Assembly (NCBI GenBank): GCA_023897205.1
Contig: JAHWDD010000005.1
Location: 2,356,001 to 2,420,000 of the forward strand
From: Exophiala sp. HKRS030
Lineage: Eukaryota; Ascomycota; Eurotiomycetes; Chaetothyriales; Herpotrichiellaceae
Direction: 5' to 3'
Length of the DNA: 64,000 nt
Below the pieces are notes generated by a model. That model was given only the letters and a program-made list of their open reading frames with translations, was not told the DNA's origin and ran no database searches. A program made the position numbers and the translations under genes. Within the stretch, counting starts at the first letter, position 1. The number at the start of each line of letters is the position of its first letter. Shown piece by piece: positions 42,182 to 55,806 of this stretch.

Positions 42182-43830
42182 ATGGTCTCCTTCCAGTGTG
42201 AGGGATGCGGAGACACCTTGACCAAGAAGAAGCTCGATGGCCATCGCAACCAATGTCGAGGAGCGCCGTTTACGTGCATTGACTGCATGACGACTTTTCA
42301 AGGCACAAGTTACAGGGCGCATACGGTATGCGACGAATCCTGACCATGAACTCTTGTTCCAAAGACTGACTGCGGCCATAGTCTTGCATTTCCGAAGACC
42401 AGAAGTACCAGGGCGCATTGTACCGCGAAAAGCCTTCGAAAGCCGCCAAAAGAAAATCCGTGTCGATTGTCGAGCCCGACAACAGCAAGGCGTTGGTCCC
42501 GCGCGCGGCATACGTTGAAGACGCGCCCGATGTCGAGACCCCTCCTCATGTTCCTACCCCTCCACCCGCTGTGCCGGACTCGAATCGCGACAGTGTCTTC
42601 GACTACATGGTGGATGACAGTACGGCAGGAACACCACAGATCAGCTTTGCGAAGGACAAGGGCGAAATGTCCATGAAGAGCAGTGCGCCCTCGATTTTCA
42701 CCAACAGTCGGCCTTCGAGCCAGAATGGCCATAGAGACGAGGAGGGTCTTCACAATCAAGAGTACGAGGAGCAAGGATACACATGGGGAGTAGAGCCAGT
42801 CAAGCCGCGCGGAGCGTTGGACATGAATGGTAGCGCGCTGTCGCTCGAGTTTATGACTCCCGCGGCCAAACAGACTAAGTCGAGACTGGAGAAGACCCGA
42901 CCTCGTGCACACAGCCGGACCGAGAGTAGCGAGAAGAAACGCAAACGGGCGACAGACGATCAACACCACGACTCAGATCGAGATATGTTGGTCGTGGATA
43001 CCTCCAGGCCAGACACTCCGGGCATCGTGCACTCTGGACTCACGGGAGGCTTGAGTCGCATGATCACAGAGGACGAATACCCATTCCATCGCGAGCCAGA
43101 CACGGTTGACAGGAGGTTAGTGGTTGAGAAGGACCGCCACAGTCGACGCACCCACAAACCTGAAGACCCAACTTCGCCCTTGAAGCGCACTCGACATACC
43201 AAAGACGACCCCAACGGCCTAGGCATCTCCATCAAAGGTCGAGCCGTTAAGGCGCTCTCCATGGTCGGCGGCGCTCTGCTTCCAGGGAGCCAATTCGAGG
43301 CTCAACAAGCCAACACCCGTGTACGGCGAAGAGCGAGCTCCTCGGACCACGGTCAAAGCCTTTCTCGCGTCCGCGAGGGAGAGAAGCGCGAGAGGAAGAA
43401 ACACAAGGTTCATCGACACAACGGCACAGCATCGGCGAACATTCGTCACGAGCACCGATCTCGGCGTCGCGGAAATAGTGATGATTCTTCACAGAATGAA
43501 GGCACGTCAAGGAAATTCAAAGCCATTGAATACCGCAAACACGATGACTCGGCTTCAGACTCGGATGACGGCGGCAAGCGGCGAGGCGTCGACAAAGCCA
43601 TGGTCGTCTTTGGTGAAGAGCAGAGAATGAGGCATTCATGCCAGAATTTCCTTGCCAATGCCCCGGGCTTGGAGTCGGACAAAGGCTACTCGATTCATAA
43701 GATGCTCAAACGCTGGCACAAACAGAACGATGTGAGGAGCACGTCGTCCAAAGCAGACGAGGAGAGTGAGTTGTGGAGGGCGTTGCGCATCAAGAGGAAT
43801 GAAAGGGGCGAGTATGTCCTCGTATTCTGA
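42182..43830 (+). CDS. LYAR-type C2HC zinc-finger nucleolar protein
   Basis: Exons 42182-42325 and 42382-43830 give 530 residues. The N-terminus is a LYAR-type zinc-finger pair: FQCEGCGDTLTKKKLDGH, then C, followed by FTCIDCMTTFQGTSYRAH and SCISEDQKYQGALY, the intron falling between the last His and Cys. LYAR-family proteins act in the nucleolus on ribosome production and in transcription. The long middle is charged and low in complexity, with a Lys/Arg-rich part near residues 165-200 and 300-400, consistent with nuclear or RNA binding. A conserved C-terminal piece (RMRHSCQNFLANAPGLESDKG, one base pair of motifs before KMLKRWHK and LWRALRIKRNERGEYVLVF) is typical of fungal members. Confidence 0.88.
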
Positions 43831-45393
43831 TGTGCTTGCTATTCATACAAATGGCTCCCATGCGAGGGAGGTTTTCATTTTCGGCTTTTGTTTTAACAAT
43901 TGATACCATGGAGCGTTCTACACTACGCTGGATGCTTTGAACATTGGGTCTTCTATGGCACACAGCAGGCATGTTAGTGGACTAATACATGTATACCATA
44001 GACATGGGAGGGAAGAACGCATGAGCGTGATTGTCACGGACTTGACATTACGACCGGGACATGCAGCATTTTCTACGGCAATTTTGCTACGGCGAGATAG
44101 AACGGACTGTAAGGCTCATCCTCTTGTGGGATAGTGTCCCATCTCAACGAAGTGTGTATTTCGGTGTAGCCTTGGAACAGGGTACCGACTCTGACTAGAA
44201 TAAGTACATACTGTACGGGAGTAGATCACGAAGTATGGAGTACTCATAGAGGGCCGAGATGGTTCGTGTGTCGGCTACGCTAACAATTTTCTCAGTTTGG
44301 CGGTAGACGCGACAAGATCGCCTATTGAGGTGTCAACTGGACTTTTGAAAGATGTCAATATGCATCATTCAGGAGGCCTTCGGGTTAAATGTACTCGTGA
44401 GGTACCTCCGAACAGCCTCAGCCGTGCCCTGGGATAAGGAGTAAACCGAGGAACGGCCTGTAAGAGCAAGTATCGAATCTGTATTCCGTTGAAACAGCCA
44501 CGAGCTCGTTTATTACGGTTTTGGTGGTCGCATGGAATATTGCGTGCAAGGAACTTCGGGGAGACGCCAAAGCTGAAACAGATCAATTCAACCGGCCGTG
44601 GACTGACTGATCTTGGTCCAATGGCAGGAATTGTGGTGCTGGTCTGACACAATAGCACGTCATGATGGGCGACGGACGAGGACACTAGTTAGAGCAAGGG
44701 ATGGAGAAGACACGACCTATGAACCTGACAAACTCTGGGACGCGTTTGGATCGGATGAGATATCCAAATGTACGGTACAGTATTAGCAACGAGAGCCTTC
44801 TGGCGATTGATCGAGTGTCTCGGTTGAGTTGTTGAGAGTATTTCAATGCATTCCGTAGAGGCCTGATCAGGATGAAAACATTTACTGTCAGACAAAAACT
44901 TGGGGCTGGAACATGGCTTGTTCTTTTCGGGGTGGAAAGCCAGAGAACTACGGAGTACCTAGAACTGCAGGGATGATAAGGCGGTCTTTTAGGCAAGGGA
45001 AGGATGGGGAATCCCTCCGAGGGTCGGCCCTAATAAGCATCAGTACTCGTATGCACACACATGCGGGTAGCCCACTCAGTCCACGCCATCACCCTTACCT
45101 TAGGGTACAATCCTGTCCCTCTCTAGGCGCATCTTCTCGGTGCCACCGAAACCCCCCGTGCCTGGCTTGGCCCATTGACCTCTTTACCGAGAAGATCACA
45201 ATAATTCCTTCTCTCCCTTCGTCCCCTTGTAAGCTGACCGACCCTCCCTCATCACAACTCTTTCATCTCTTCTACTCAAATCGACATTTAATCGCAATTT
45301 TTAACTCTTCTCTCCTAATCCTCATCTTCGTGTCTATCTCGCCATGATCACAACCCCCTAAATATTTGTCTACGAAATTCTGTCTCCCTCATC
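43831..45393. other. Long intergenic region upstream of IRE1
   Basis: About 1.56 kb. The right 400 bases are pyrimidine-rich and probably the 5' UTR and core promoter of IRE1. A TACGGAGTA motif is at 44949-44957 and a near-copy at about 44236. Minus-strand ORFs at 44685-44365 and 44996-44685 show no family features. No gene recognised. Confidence 0.5.
44949..44957. repeat. TACGGAGTA motif, copy 4 (inverse orientation)
   Basis: Exact reverse-complement copy of TACTCCGTA in the region upstream of IRE1. Confidence 0.5.
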
Positions 45394-48300
45394 ATGGCTA
45401 AACCTCCGCCTCGGCCCCCAGGAGGCCGACGCGGAGGACCCAACACGATGCTCACCTGGGCCCTTTTCCTCCTGCTCATAGCTGCCGCTCACCCTCAGTC
45501 GATTCACCAGCCGGAATCCGTTCAGCGTCTGGTGGCGTCCACCCAGAGCGTCCGTACCGAGCCGAGTCGACGTCCTCAAGCTGGCCGCAGCCCAGCCGAA
45601 ATTCCCCTTCTGAAGAACGACATCACCACGGTGAAGTTCAGAAGCACCGATGAAAACCCCCAACCGCCAAAACTCCGTGCCTTGGCTCCAGCCTACGATA
45701 GCAGTAGTGCTGTTCGAGCACCTCTTGTTCAGTCTGCCGAGTCGTCCGGACTCTCAGCGCTCCCCTCAGCGCGGCTCCTGCAAGATTGGGAGGTGGAGAA
45801 TCTTGTTCTTCTAGCCACCATCGACGGTACCATCCACGCCCTCGACAGGAAAACTGGCGCCGAAAGATGGTCGCTGGGGATCCCCGACAGCCCCATGATC
45901 GAGACCATTCACCACAAGTTGAATCGGAGTGATGATCTGGACAGCGACCCTTCCATCGAAGACGACTACATGTTCATCGTGGAACCGAGCAAGGACGGGA
46001 ATTTGTACATTCAACATCGAGATCCAAGAATAGGTCTACAGCGATTGAGCGTCACGGTTCGATCCCTGGCCGAGTCTACACCTCAATTCGTCGAGGACCC
46101 TCCCCTCGTGACGATCTCGTCTCAAGAGACTACGGCATACGTGGTGGACGCTGCCACAGGCAACATTCTACAACAGTTTGATCGTTACCGAGGCTTCTCG
46201 AGTGAAGATCAGGGGCGGAGTTGTCGACGATTGACCGGCTTGTTTGACCTGGACGACCCTGCGTGCGAGCCACTTGGCACTCTAAATCTCGGTCGTGTCG
46301 AATACACCATCCAGATTTCCCACAAGGTCACGAACCAGGCTCTTTGCACCATCAAGTTTGCCGAATGGATACCCAACAAAGGCGATAGTGATCTCCAAGA
46401 TCAATATGTTGCACCTCTCGACAATAATCATATTCAGAGTCTGTACAACGGTCGTGTTATTGGTCTGGATGGAGACAAAGACTCTCGCAAGTACACCACT
46501 TTCTCTCAACGACTGGACACACCTGTGGCTCGAGTATTCGACGTCGTGCGTCCGCAAGACAACAAGCAAGGCACACCGAATCTAGTTCTCCTGGCTCGAC
46601 CCACTGACTCGCCACTTCTCGACTCGCCTGAGGTTTGGCGAAATGAGCTGCAAAGAGCCGAAAGAGTTTTTGTCAATCGTACAGAGGCAGGAATTTGGTA
46701 TGCCATGTCGGAGCTGTCATACCCTGGTGTGACCAATGGTGCAGCGCCTGCGAACGCACACTGGAACTATGACAGTCGTCCTCTGGATTTTTCTGGTGAT
46801 ATGGAAGAGATCGTCGGCGTGCATGTTCTATCGGTACAGGAGAACGTGGCTCCCTTGCGCCTGACCATATCCGGCCCACCATCGTCATCCGATCTAGTGG
46901 AGGATGGAGAAAGAGCCGTAGCATCGATGGATGCAAAGCTTCCTCCTGCTCTGCTGCCTGTGATCGGTAGCCCCTGGCTCTCTCTGTTCAACATTGTCGT
47001 TGCCAGTGTAATCCTCTTCATTGTCGGACTGCAGATCAAGCATCCAATGATGATCAAGGTGCAAGGTTTTCTTCGAAAGGCTGGCGTTGAAGTTGCGCTC
47101 GAGAAACCCCAGACAAATGTCTCGAGCTCTACTGGTGACGCACCCATCACCGAAGAATTGCCAGTTGCAGATGTTTCTCAAAAGAATACTGCCACTGACG
47201 AGATGTCAGAACTGATGGAAGAAGGTATCACGACACCAGCAAGAAGCAGAGCCCAAAGCGTCGCGGTAACTTTTGCAAGTCCTGCCAAAACTGTGAGACT
47301 TGCCGATACCAACAACGACGAGAGCTCTGAGGGTGAATCAGATGAGGAGAAGAACAAACTAGACTCGAACTCGAATGACCCTGCTGAAGCTGGTGCGCAA
47401 CCTCGTCGCAGACACGCCAAGCGTGGGAAGCGTGGTGGAAAGAAGAACAAGAAGACCCCAAAGAAAACCATGGACCCAGAAGCGATGGACGAGAAGGTTG
47501 AGTTGGCCACAGAGATTCCCACCAAGGACGGTTTGATACAAGTCGGCAAGCTAAAGATCGACACGAAGGAAGAGCGTTGCTTGGGCCGTGGAAGCAATGG
47601 AACAGCAGTCTTCCCAGGCTCCCTCGATGGCCGAGAAGTTGCTGTCAAGCGTCTCATCCGCACGTCAAACAGTCTTGCTGCCAAAGAGATCAAACATCTG
47701 CTCTCAAGTGACGAAAACTCCCATGTCATTCGATACTTTGGCAAGGAAGAGTCCCCACACTTTACCTATATCGCACTGGAGCTGTTCACGACTTCTCTGG
47801 ATCAATTCATCGAGCGACCGTTACAGTACCCCAATTTGGTGAAATTGCCTGAAGGGTTTGATGTGAAGGATTGCCTGCGTCAAATTACCGACGGCGTTCA
47901 ACACCTTCACTCACTCAAGCTTGTTCACAGAGACATCAAGCCTCAAAATGTTCTTGTCAAGGCTGTCAAGAGCCAACGTCCCACGACTGGTCTGCCCAAG
48001 CTACAATTCGTCATATCTGACTTTGGACTATGTAAGCCACTGGAGGAAGGACCAGAATCGACGTTTGCCCCGACAGCAAACCACACGGCTGCCGGAACCA
48101 CGGGCTGGAGGGCGCCAGAGCTACTCGTCCATTCTCGGGCTTCTGTCGCTGCACCGAACGCCAACTCGACGACTTCGAAATCGACGATACACTCTAGTAG
48201 TGATGGCACCGTCGTCGATCTCCCCACCGGTCGTCGTGCCACCAAAGCGATTGACATTTTCTCACTGGGCTGCGTCTTCTACTATGTCATGACCCAAGGT

Positions 48301-48957
48301 CACCATCCGTTCGATGTTGGCGGGACCAGTCTCGGTCGGGATCTGAACATCAAGGAGAACAAGTTCAGCACCGACGACCTGCGTCTGCACGAGTACCAAT
48401 TCGAAGCCGACGACCTGATCATGCAAATGCTCAAGCACGACCCCAAACAGCGTCCCGACACGCACGAGATTTTGCGTCATCCCTACTTTTGGGACGTCGC
48501 GGACAAGTTGGAGTTTCTGTGTGACGTGTCCGACTGCTTCGAGCGTGAAAAGAACTCGATCGGCAACATCCACGACGAGAATGCCGTCCGCTCGCCCGAG
48601 GAGAACGAGGCGCTCGCCGAGCTCGCGGGCCTCGAGGCGCTGGCCCCGAACGTGATCGGACCCTCGCGGGACTTTCTGCGCGCCTTGCCCAAGAGCTTCA
48701 TCAGCGAAATGGGCAAGCAACGCAAGTACTCGGGCTCCAAGATGATTGACCTGTTGAGGGTGATCCGGAACAAGAAGAACCACTTCCACGACCTCCCCGA
48801 GGACGTCAAGGAGCAGATGCTCGGCGGCAGTGCGAGGGGCTACTACGAGTTTTGGGCCAAGAGGTTCCCCAGCCTGCTGATCAATTGTCACTGCCTGCTG
48901 TTGGACCGCGACCTCGTCGCCAGATTCAAAATGGAGAGGTACTACGAGGACATGTAA
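45394..48957 (+). CDS. IRE1: IRE1 unfolded-protein-response kinase/endoribonuclease
   Basis: ER stress sensor that splices the mRNA of the Hac1/HacA factor. Intronless, 1187 residues. A signal peptide (MLTWALFLLLIAAAHPQ, preceded by a basic Pro-rich stretch) leads into the luminal beta-propeller-like domain, which contains LVLLATIDGTIHALDRKTG. One membrane segment (about residues 525-547, SLFNIVVASVILFIVGLQI) is followed by a very basic linker with repeated Lys-rich groups. The kinase domain starts near 712: GRGSNGTAVFPG, AVKRL, HRDIKPQN near 844 and SDFGLCK near 875. The C-terminal KEN RNase domain covers about 1032-1187, with CDVSDCFE and KNHFHDLPEDVKEQMLG. All catalytic motifs look intact. 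Confidence 0.97.
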   Translation: MAKPPPRPPGGRRGGPNTMLTWALFLLLIAAAHPQSIHQPESVQRLVASTQSVRTEPSRRPQAGRSPAEIPLLKNDITTVKFRSTDENPQPPKLRALAPAYDSSSAVRAPLVQSAESSGLSALPSARLLQDWEVENLVLLATIDGTIHALDRKTGAERWSLGIPDSPMIETIHHKLNRSDDLDSDPSIEDDYMFIVEPSKDGNLYIQHRDPRIGLQRLSVTVRSLAESTPQFVEDPPLVTISSQETTAYVVDAATGNILQQFDRYRGFSSEDQGRSCRRLTGLFDLDDPACEPLGTLNLGRVEYTIQISHKVTNQALCTIKFAEWIPNKGDSDLQDQYVAPLDNNHIQSLYNGRVIGLDGDKDSRKYTTFSQRLDTPVARVFDVVRPQDNKQGTPNLVLLARPTDSPLLDSPEVWRNELQRAERVFVNRTEAGIWYAMSELSYPGVTNGAAPANAHWNYDSRPLDFSGDMEEIVGVHVLSVQENVAPLRLTISGPPSSSDLVEDGERAVASMDAKLPPALLPVIGSPWLSLFNIVVASVILFIVGLQIKHPMMIKVQGFLRKAGVEVALEKPQTNVSSSTGDAPITEELPVADVSQKNTATDEMSELMEEGITTPARSRAQSVAVTFASPAKTVRLADTNNDESSEGESDEEKNKLDSNSNDPAEAGAQPRRRHAKRGKRGGKKNKKTPKKTMDPEAMDEKVELATEIPTKDGLIQVGKLKIDTKEERCLGRGSNGTAVFPGSLDGREVAVKRLIRTSNSLAAKEIKHLLSSDENSHVIRYFGKEESPHFTYIALELFTTSLDQFIERPLQYPNLVKLPEGFDVKDCLRQITDGVQHLHSLKLVHRDIKPQNVLVKAVKSQRPTTGLPKLQFVISDFGLCKPLEEGPESTFAPTANHTAAGTTGWRAPELLVHSRASVAAPNANSTTSKSTIHSSSDGTVVDLPTGRRATKAIDIFSLGCVFYYVMTQGHHPFDVGGTSLGRDLNIKENKFSTDDLRLHEYQFEADDLIMQMLKHDPKQRPDTHEILRHPYFWDVADKLEFLCDVSDCFEREKNSIGNIHDENAVRSPEENEALAELAGLEALAPNVIGPSRDFLRALPKSFISEMGKQRKYSGSKMIDLLRVIRNKKNHFHDLPEDVKEQMLGGSARGYYEFWAKRFPSLLINCHCLLLDRDLVARFKMERYYEDM

Positions 48958-49734
48958 TACACCACGGTAGGGCCGAGTCGAGTAGAGTTGATTAGCATTG
49001 ACTTTGAGGAGAACTCGTCAAGAGAGGATTTGTGGTGTACAGAGCACAGAGTGGTGGAGTGTCAGGCAATGCAATCTACATACAGATCAAACAGACTTCA
49101 TGTGGTCATTTCATGCCGTTCCAACATCTATCAAAATGCTTACTTTTTATGTTGTCATCGTCAAAGTCGTCAAAGACCACTCGTTCCTTTTTCATCCATT
49201 TGCTGTTTTGTTCTCCATGTGTCACTTTCTTCTTCTACGTCCCTTGGCGTCATCTCCCGCCCGCATCGTCGAATCTCAGATTGCGAGACTGGCCTTGCCA
49301 AAAATAAAATCCGACCCAGCAAGACATGTTGTTGAGGCCGTGCTTTTCCTTTCGTCTTTATTTGGAGTGCACGTACCGAGCACAGAAGTCTTTGTCGATC
49401 TCCGACCATCAAGCGAGACCATCTCCACCCACCTCAAATCACTGGGTACCCCATCGTATTGCAGGTTGGAAAGGAGAACACAGACCATGCCGCACGTGTG
49501 TGCTCTTGCCGTTCCGCCCACTATGCCCTGTACGAGCACAGCGCAAAGGCCAAGAGTGGTTTCCAATGCATCCTCATGCTCCATGTGTGCAATAATTCTG
49601 CTGCACATTTGATTGGCCTTGGCAAAACAAACATTCGCTGGCACCACTGTGAGGCGATTGCACATTGGCGGCCATGGGAGTTTGTATGTCGGCGGAGAGC
49701 AAGACCATTGATAATTTGCGCACGATGTAATTTC
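48958..49734. other. Convergent 3' region between IRE1 and CCT2
   Basis: About 780 bases with both 3' UTRs. Several ORFs of 80-200 codons overlap here on both strands, none with protein family features. I regard them as chance. Confidence 0.5.
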
Positions 49735-51321
49735 TCACATGCGCTCTCTCCTCCTTGGCGCCGCTCGAATGATGTTGTCCACTCTCAGTAGCAGCTCGGC
49801 GGCTTCACTCGCCGAGCTCACGACAGCTTTCTTCAATTTGTAGCTTTCAATGACACCTAGGTCACGCATGTCTGCAATGCCTCCACCCGGCGTCAAGAGG
49901 TCGAGACCACTGCTGGTCATGCCGCGGTAGACTTCGCTGCGCAGTTCCGACACAAGTGCAGATGAATCCAGACCGGCATTGTCGGCCAGGATGGTGGGGA
50001 GTTGTCTTAAAGCCGTGGCAAAAGAGTCAATGGCAATACGTTTCTTGCCGCCAACCTTTTGCGCAAGTGCATCGACTGCTTTAGCCATGACCATTTCCGC
50101 ACAGCCGCCGCCGAGAGTAACGCGGGGTTCTCTGACGGTCTGAGACAAAACGGCCAGAGCGTCGTGGAGACTTCGCTCGGCCTCGTCTAGAAGTTGCTCA
50201 GTTGCGCCCCGTAGTACAATCGTGCATGCTTGGCCTGCTGCAACGCCAGAGAATTTGATCAGTGTATCTTCGCCAATGATGACTTCCTCGATCAGATCGC
50301 AGTGACCCAATTTAACCTGATCGGGGTGATCGAATGTGCTTGCGATCTCGCCTCCTGTGACTAGAGCTAGGCGTTCAACGCCGTCAAAGTCTGCGTGCTC
50401 AATCGACATGATGCCGGCCTCGGTGAAGAGTTGCTCGGGCCAGTTGTAGATGAGCTGCCGATTGATGAAGCAGTTGATTCCGTGGGCCTTGATCCGTTCG
50501 ACCTTGGCCTTCATCTTGTCACGTTCGGCCTTCTCTAGCTCCGCCAGTTCCTTGGGGGATCCGACCTTCATCCGCGAGGCCCAGATCTTGACCTTGTCTG
50601 TGTCCATGGCCGTGTTTGCGACGAGGATTTTGGCATTCTCCAGACGTTTAGGTTGGTTCACCCCCATTTTCTTGTCCAGAATGAAACCCTCGTCGAGGTA
50701 GCTGTCTGAGAGCTTGCCTCCGGCCTTTTTAATAATCTGAATATGGTTCAGATCTGTCGAGCCTTTGAGCCGAAGTACGGCGTCGCATGCTAGGCTAGCA
50801 AACTTATCACGATCTTGAGAAAGGACTTTGGAAGACAGTGTTGTGCGGGCGATGGATTGGAGGTCTCGGCGGAAAGCGTCTGGGTTCTTTGAATTGTCCA
50901 CGGCAGCCTTTTCGAGGGCCGAGAGGGCAGCTTGGGATGCAAGACGGTAGCCGTCGATAATTGTCTGTGGGTGAATATGGTGTGCTACAAGTTGTTCTGC
51001 TTCTCGGAGAAGTTCGGCGGCAAGGACAGTGACAGAGGTGGTACCGTCGCCTACCTCGTCGTCTTGGACTTTGGAAATGTTGACCAGAACCTTTGCGGCA
51101 GCATTGTCAAGTGCGATAGATTTGAGGATAGTGGCTCCGTCGTTTGTCACCATGATTTCGCCTGTCGAGGCGCTCTGAAGAATCTTGTCCATGCCTTTGG
51201 GGCCTAGTGTGGATTTGACCAGGTCACCCACAGCAACGGCGCCGACAAAGGCAGAGAGACGGGCATTTTCACCCTTCTCTTCTTGCACGTCTTCGGCGAA
51301 GATCTGTGTTGGATTCGCCAT
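49735..51321 (-). CDS. CCT2: T-complex chaperonin subunit beta
   Basis: Beta subunit of the cytosolic TRiC/CCT chaperonin that folds actin and tubulin. Intronless, 528 residues from the ATG at 51321 ([21 protein letters not shown]); a TTG nine bases upstream is not a likely start. Group II chaperonin motifs are all present: [40 protein letters not shown] with the nucleotide-binding Asp, the apical segment with [26 protein letters not shown] and [23 protein letters not shown] at the end. The C-terminus closes with the expected nucleotide-binding segment and a basic tail. The length fits the family. It converges on IRE1 and has a CACGTG box about 150 bases upstream. Confidence 0.97.
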   Translation of the reverse strand: MANPTQIFAEDVQEEKGENARLSAFVGAVAVGDLVKSTLGPKGMDKILQSASTGEIMVTNDGATILKSIALDNAAAKVLVNISKVQDDEVGDGTTSVTVLAAELLREAEQLVAHHIHPQTIIDGYRLASQAALSALEKAAVDNSKNPDAFRRDLQSIARTTLSSKVLSQDRDKFASLACDAVLRLKGSTDLNHIQIIKKAGGKLSDSYLDEGFILDKKMGVNQPKRLENAKILVANTAMDTDKVKIWASRMKVGSPKELAELEKAERDKMKAKVERIKAHGINCFINRQLIYNWPEQLFTEAGIMSIEHADFDGVERLALVTGGEIASTFDHPDQVKLGHCDLIEEVIIGEDTLIKFSGVAAGQACTIVLRGATEQLLDEAERSLHDALAVLSQTVREPRVTLGGGCAEMVMAKAVDALAQKVGGKKRIAIDSFATALRQLPTILADNAGLDSSALVSELRSEVYRGMTSSGLDLLTPGGGIADMRDLGVIESYKLKKAVVSSASEAAELLLRVDNIIRAAPRRRERM

Positions 51322-51467
51322 TGTATGCAATTGTCGGCAGTGAAAAGACGGAGGCTTGTAGGCGTGGTGCAGGCAGGGGTGATTTGGACAGCCTGCTCCA
51401 AAATTTTGATATCAAACTGCGGAGGGGAGTGAGCGGTAGAGAATCAGAAAGAAGCAGGTGCGCCGGG

Positions 51468-51477
51468 GTCACGTGAC
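51468..51477. promoter_or_regulatory. GTCACGTGAC palindrome upstream of CCT2
   Basis: Perfect ten-base palindrome with a CACGTG core, about 150 bases upstream of the CCT2 start codon, in a position typical of a proximal promoter element. Binding factor (Cbf1-like bHLH) is inferred. Confidence 0.45.
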
Positions 51478-51979
51478 GGTATAATCGTTGTGTGTTCCAA
51501 ATACGTGGTAGCCTCGGGAGTCTTAACCTGGGAATTTAGGCATTGCCGCCCTTACGATGGCTTGCCTTTCGCGCCTCATGAGCCCTGCATGAAGATCTCC
51601 CAGCCTGTCCCTTGCATACTGTACAGTAGGTGGCGGGAGAGGCTTGAGACTGGGACTACAGTCATCAACAACAATAAAAATAAAACTACGGATACAGAAA
51701 CACCTCAGGAACTGTTTTACTCTTCCCTACCATTATGTTTTGGTGTCTCCCACCACCGAGTACCGTTGTTATCAGCCATCTCCATGTATGGTACAGAATA
51801 GTCCGGCCATCCGTAACTCAGCATGGCGCGCCCATCTCTAACCTCGCTTCCTCTCTTGTGGTCTGATGAGCTGAGATAGGAAATTAGGTTGGCGCACAAC
51901 GGACGATTGCAGGGGTGTTTGTCTTCTCGGCAGGGGCAGGGTTTGACAAGGCTTTACCAGAGTGGGTAGCTAGTAGATG

Positions 51980-51988
51980 TACGGAGTA
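51980..51988. repeat. TACGGAGTA motif, copy 5 (inverse orientation)
   Basis: Exact copy within a longer near-palindrome running GTACGGAGTACTCGTAC, with further near-copies at about 52028 and 52140. Confidence 0.5.
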
Positions 51989-52611
51989 CTCGTACCCGAC
52001 CTACTTCCGCAGTACACGCACTCATGCTCCGTATGAGTAGGCATGAGTAGATGGAGGACGAGTACCCCTGCTCCATATGTGGATAATATTATCATCATTC
52101 TGATAACATACAATAGTATAGATGCTCGTCGTAGTACAGAGTACAGGAGGAGTACGAGTCCCTCGAGTCCATCTGTGTCCATCCCTGATTGCGCTGGTTT
52201 CGCATGCCCAACTTTAAACCAAGCTCGCTACAACGCTAGGGTCCGCAGATTTAAATAATGGGAGCCTCAACAGGCTCTCAATGGGTGGTCCAAATGGGCT
52301 CTCATAGGCCCTGTAGGCTTGTCTTCGGGGTGGCTAGGGAAAACTTAGACTAGCCAGGAACCGCTCCTGCGCTTATCGTCAACGGTGGGTTCGACAATTT
52401 CTTTAGCCTTCACCCTCAGCCTGTCACTGCCCTGATCTGCCGACCTCAATCCACACAAACAGAGTCGAAATGGAAATGGCAAACCGATGGCAGGCGGGAC
52501 GCGTCAAGATTCTCATTGATCTCCCCGAAAGCTCGCTTCGTACCCCGGGACGGGCACAGACACACAGTACAGAGGACATACTAACACAGCCGACTCCCTC
52601 GAGGCATGTGA

Positions 52612-55083
<2,472 letters not shown>

Positions 55084-55806
55084 TTCACGACCTTACTTAG
55101 ACTAGCGGCATGACACCAGGCGTTCTTTTTTTCTTTTAAAATTGGAACAGGACATCACGGGTTTTCGACGACTTCATGCATACCTTGGCCCCTTGTGGAT
55201 ATTGGAAAGGGAAGGGTATAGGGACACTTTTAAGGACAGACTCCTACAAATATTATTTAATCATAATCCCGAAACACCGCCGGCTCATGTTCCAAACATT
55301 CTTTCTTGATGATTTGAAATGTTCTTTGTTTCACGTATTGGTATATTACAGTGTGCAATGAATATTGAAATTCATTTGTCACAAATGTAATGCTAGTAGA
55401 ATAATTATGAGGGATTTCTTTCGATAGTCCCTACCTGGGTACTCTGGAGGTACCTACATAGTAAGTAAACGTGGAAGAGACGAGGATCTCAAAGCAGCTA
55501 GAGTGGAGAGAAAGGGGACGAGATCTGGGGTTTGACTACTAGATACGTCGTATGGGGGTTAAAATAAAAGTTGGGGAAATAATCAAACATGAGGGAGAAG
55601 TTGAGTACACAGAGCCATTCGGACATGGCAAGTATTTACTTTGCCAGATCGACCAACTTTTGGACATGACCTGCAGTGTGTACAAGATGGAATCAATCTG
55701 GTACAATAAAAGACAGATTTAGCTTAGGGTAAATACCTTGCCAGCACTTTCCAACTTCTTCTCGCTTTTAACCACGATCACCGTACCGGGCAATACGGTG
55801 ACCATC
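55084..55806. other. Promoter region of the metallo-beta-lactamase-fold gene
   Basis: About 720 bases, AT-rich in the left half. The frame upstream of the chosen ATG (55807) is open from a TTG at 55738, but that extension is not protein-like. Nothing recognised. Confidence 0.5.

Noticed and set aside
48998..49612. 204-codon ORF downstream of IRE1
   Set aside because: No family features, overlaps other-frame ORFs of similar size and lies in a convergent 3' region.
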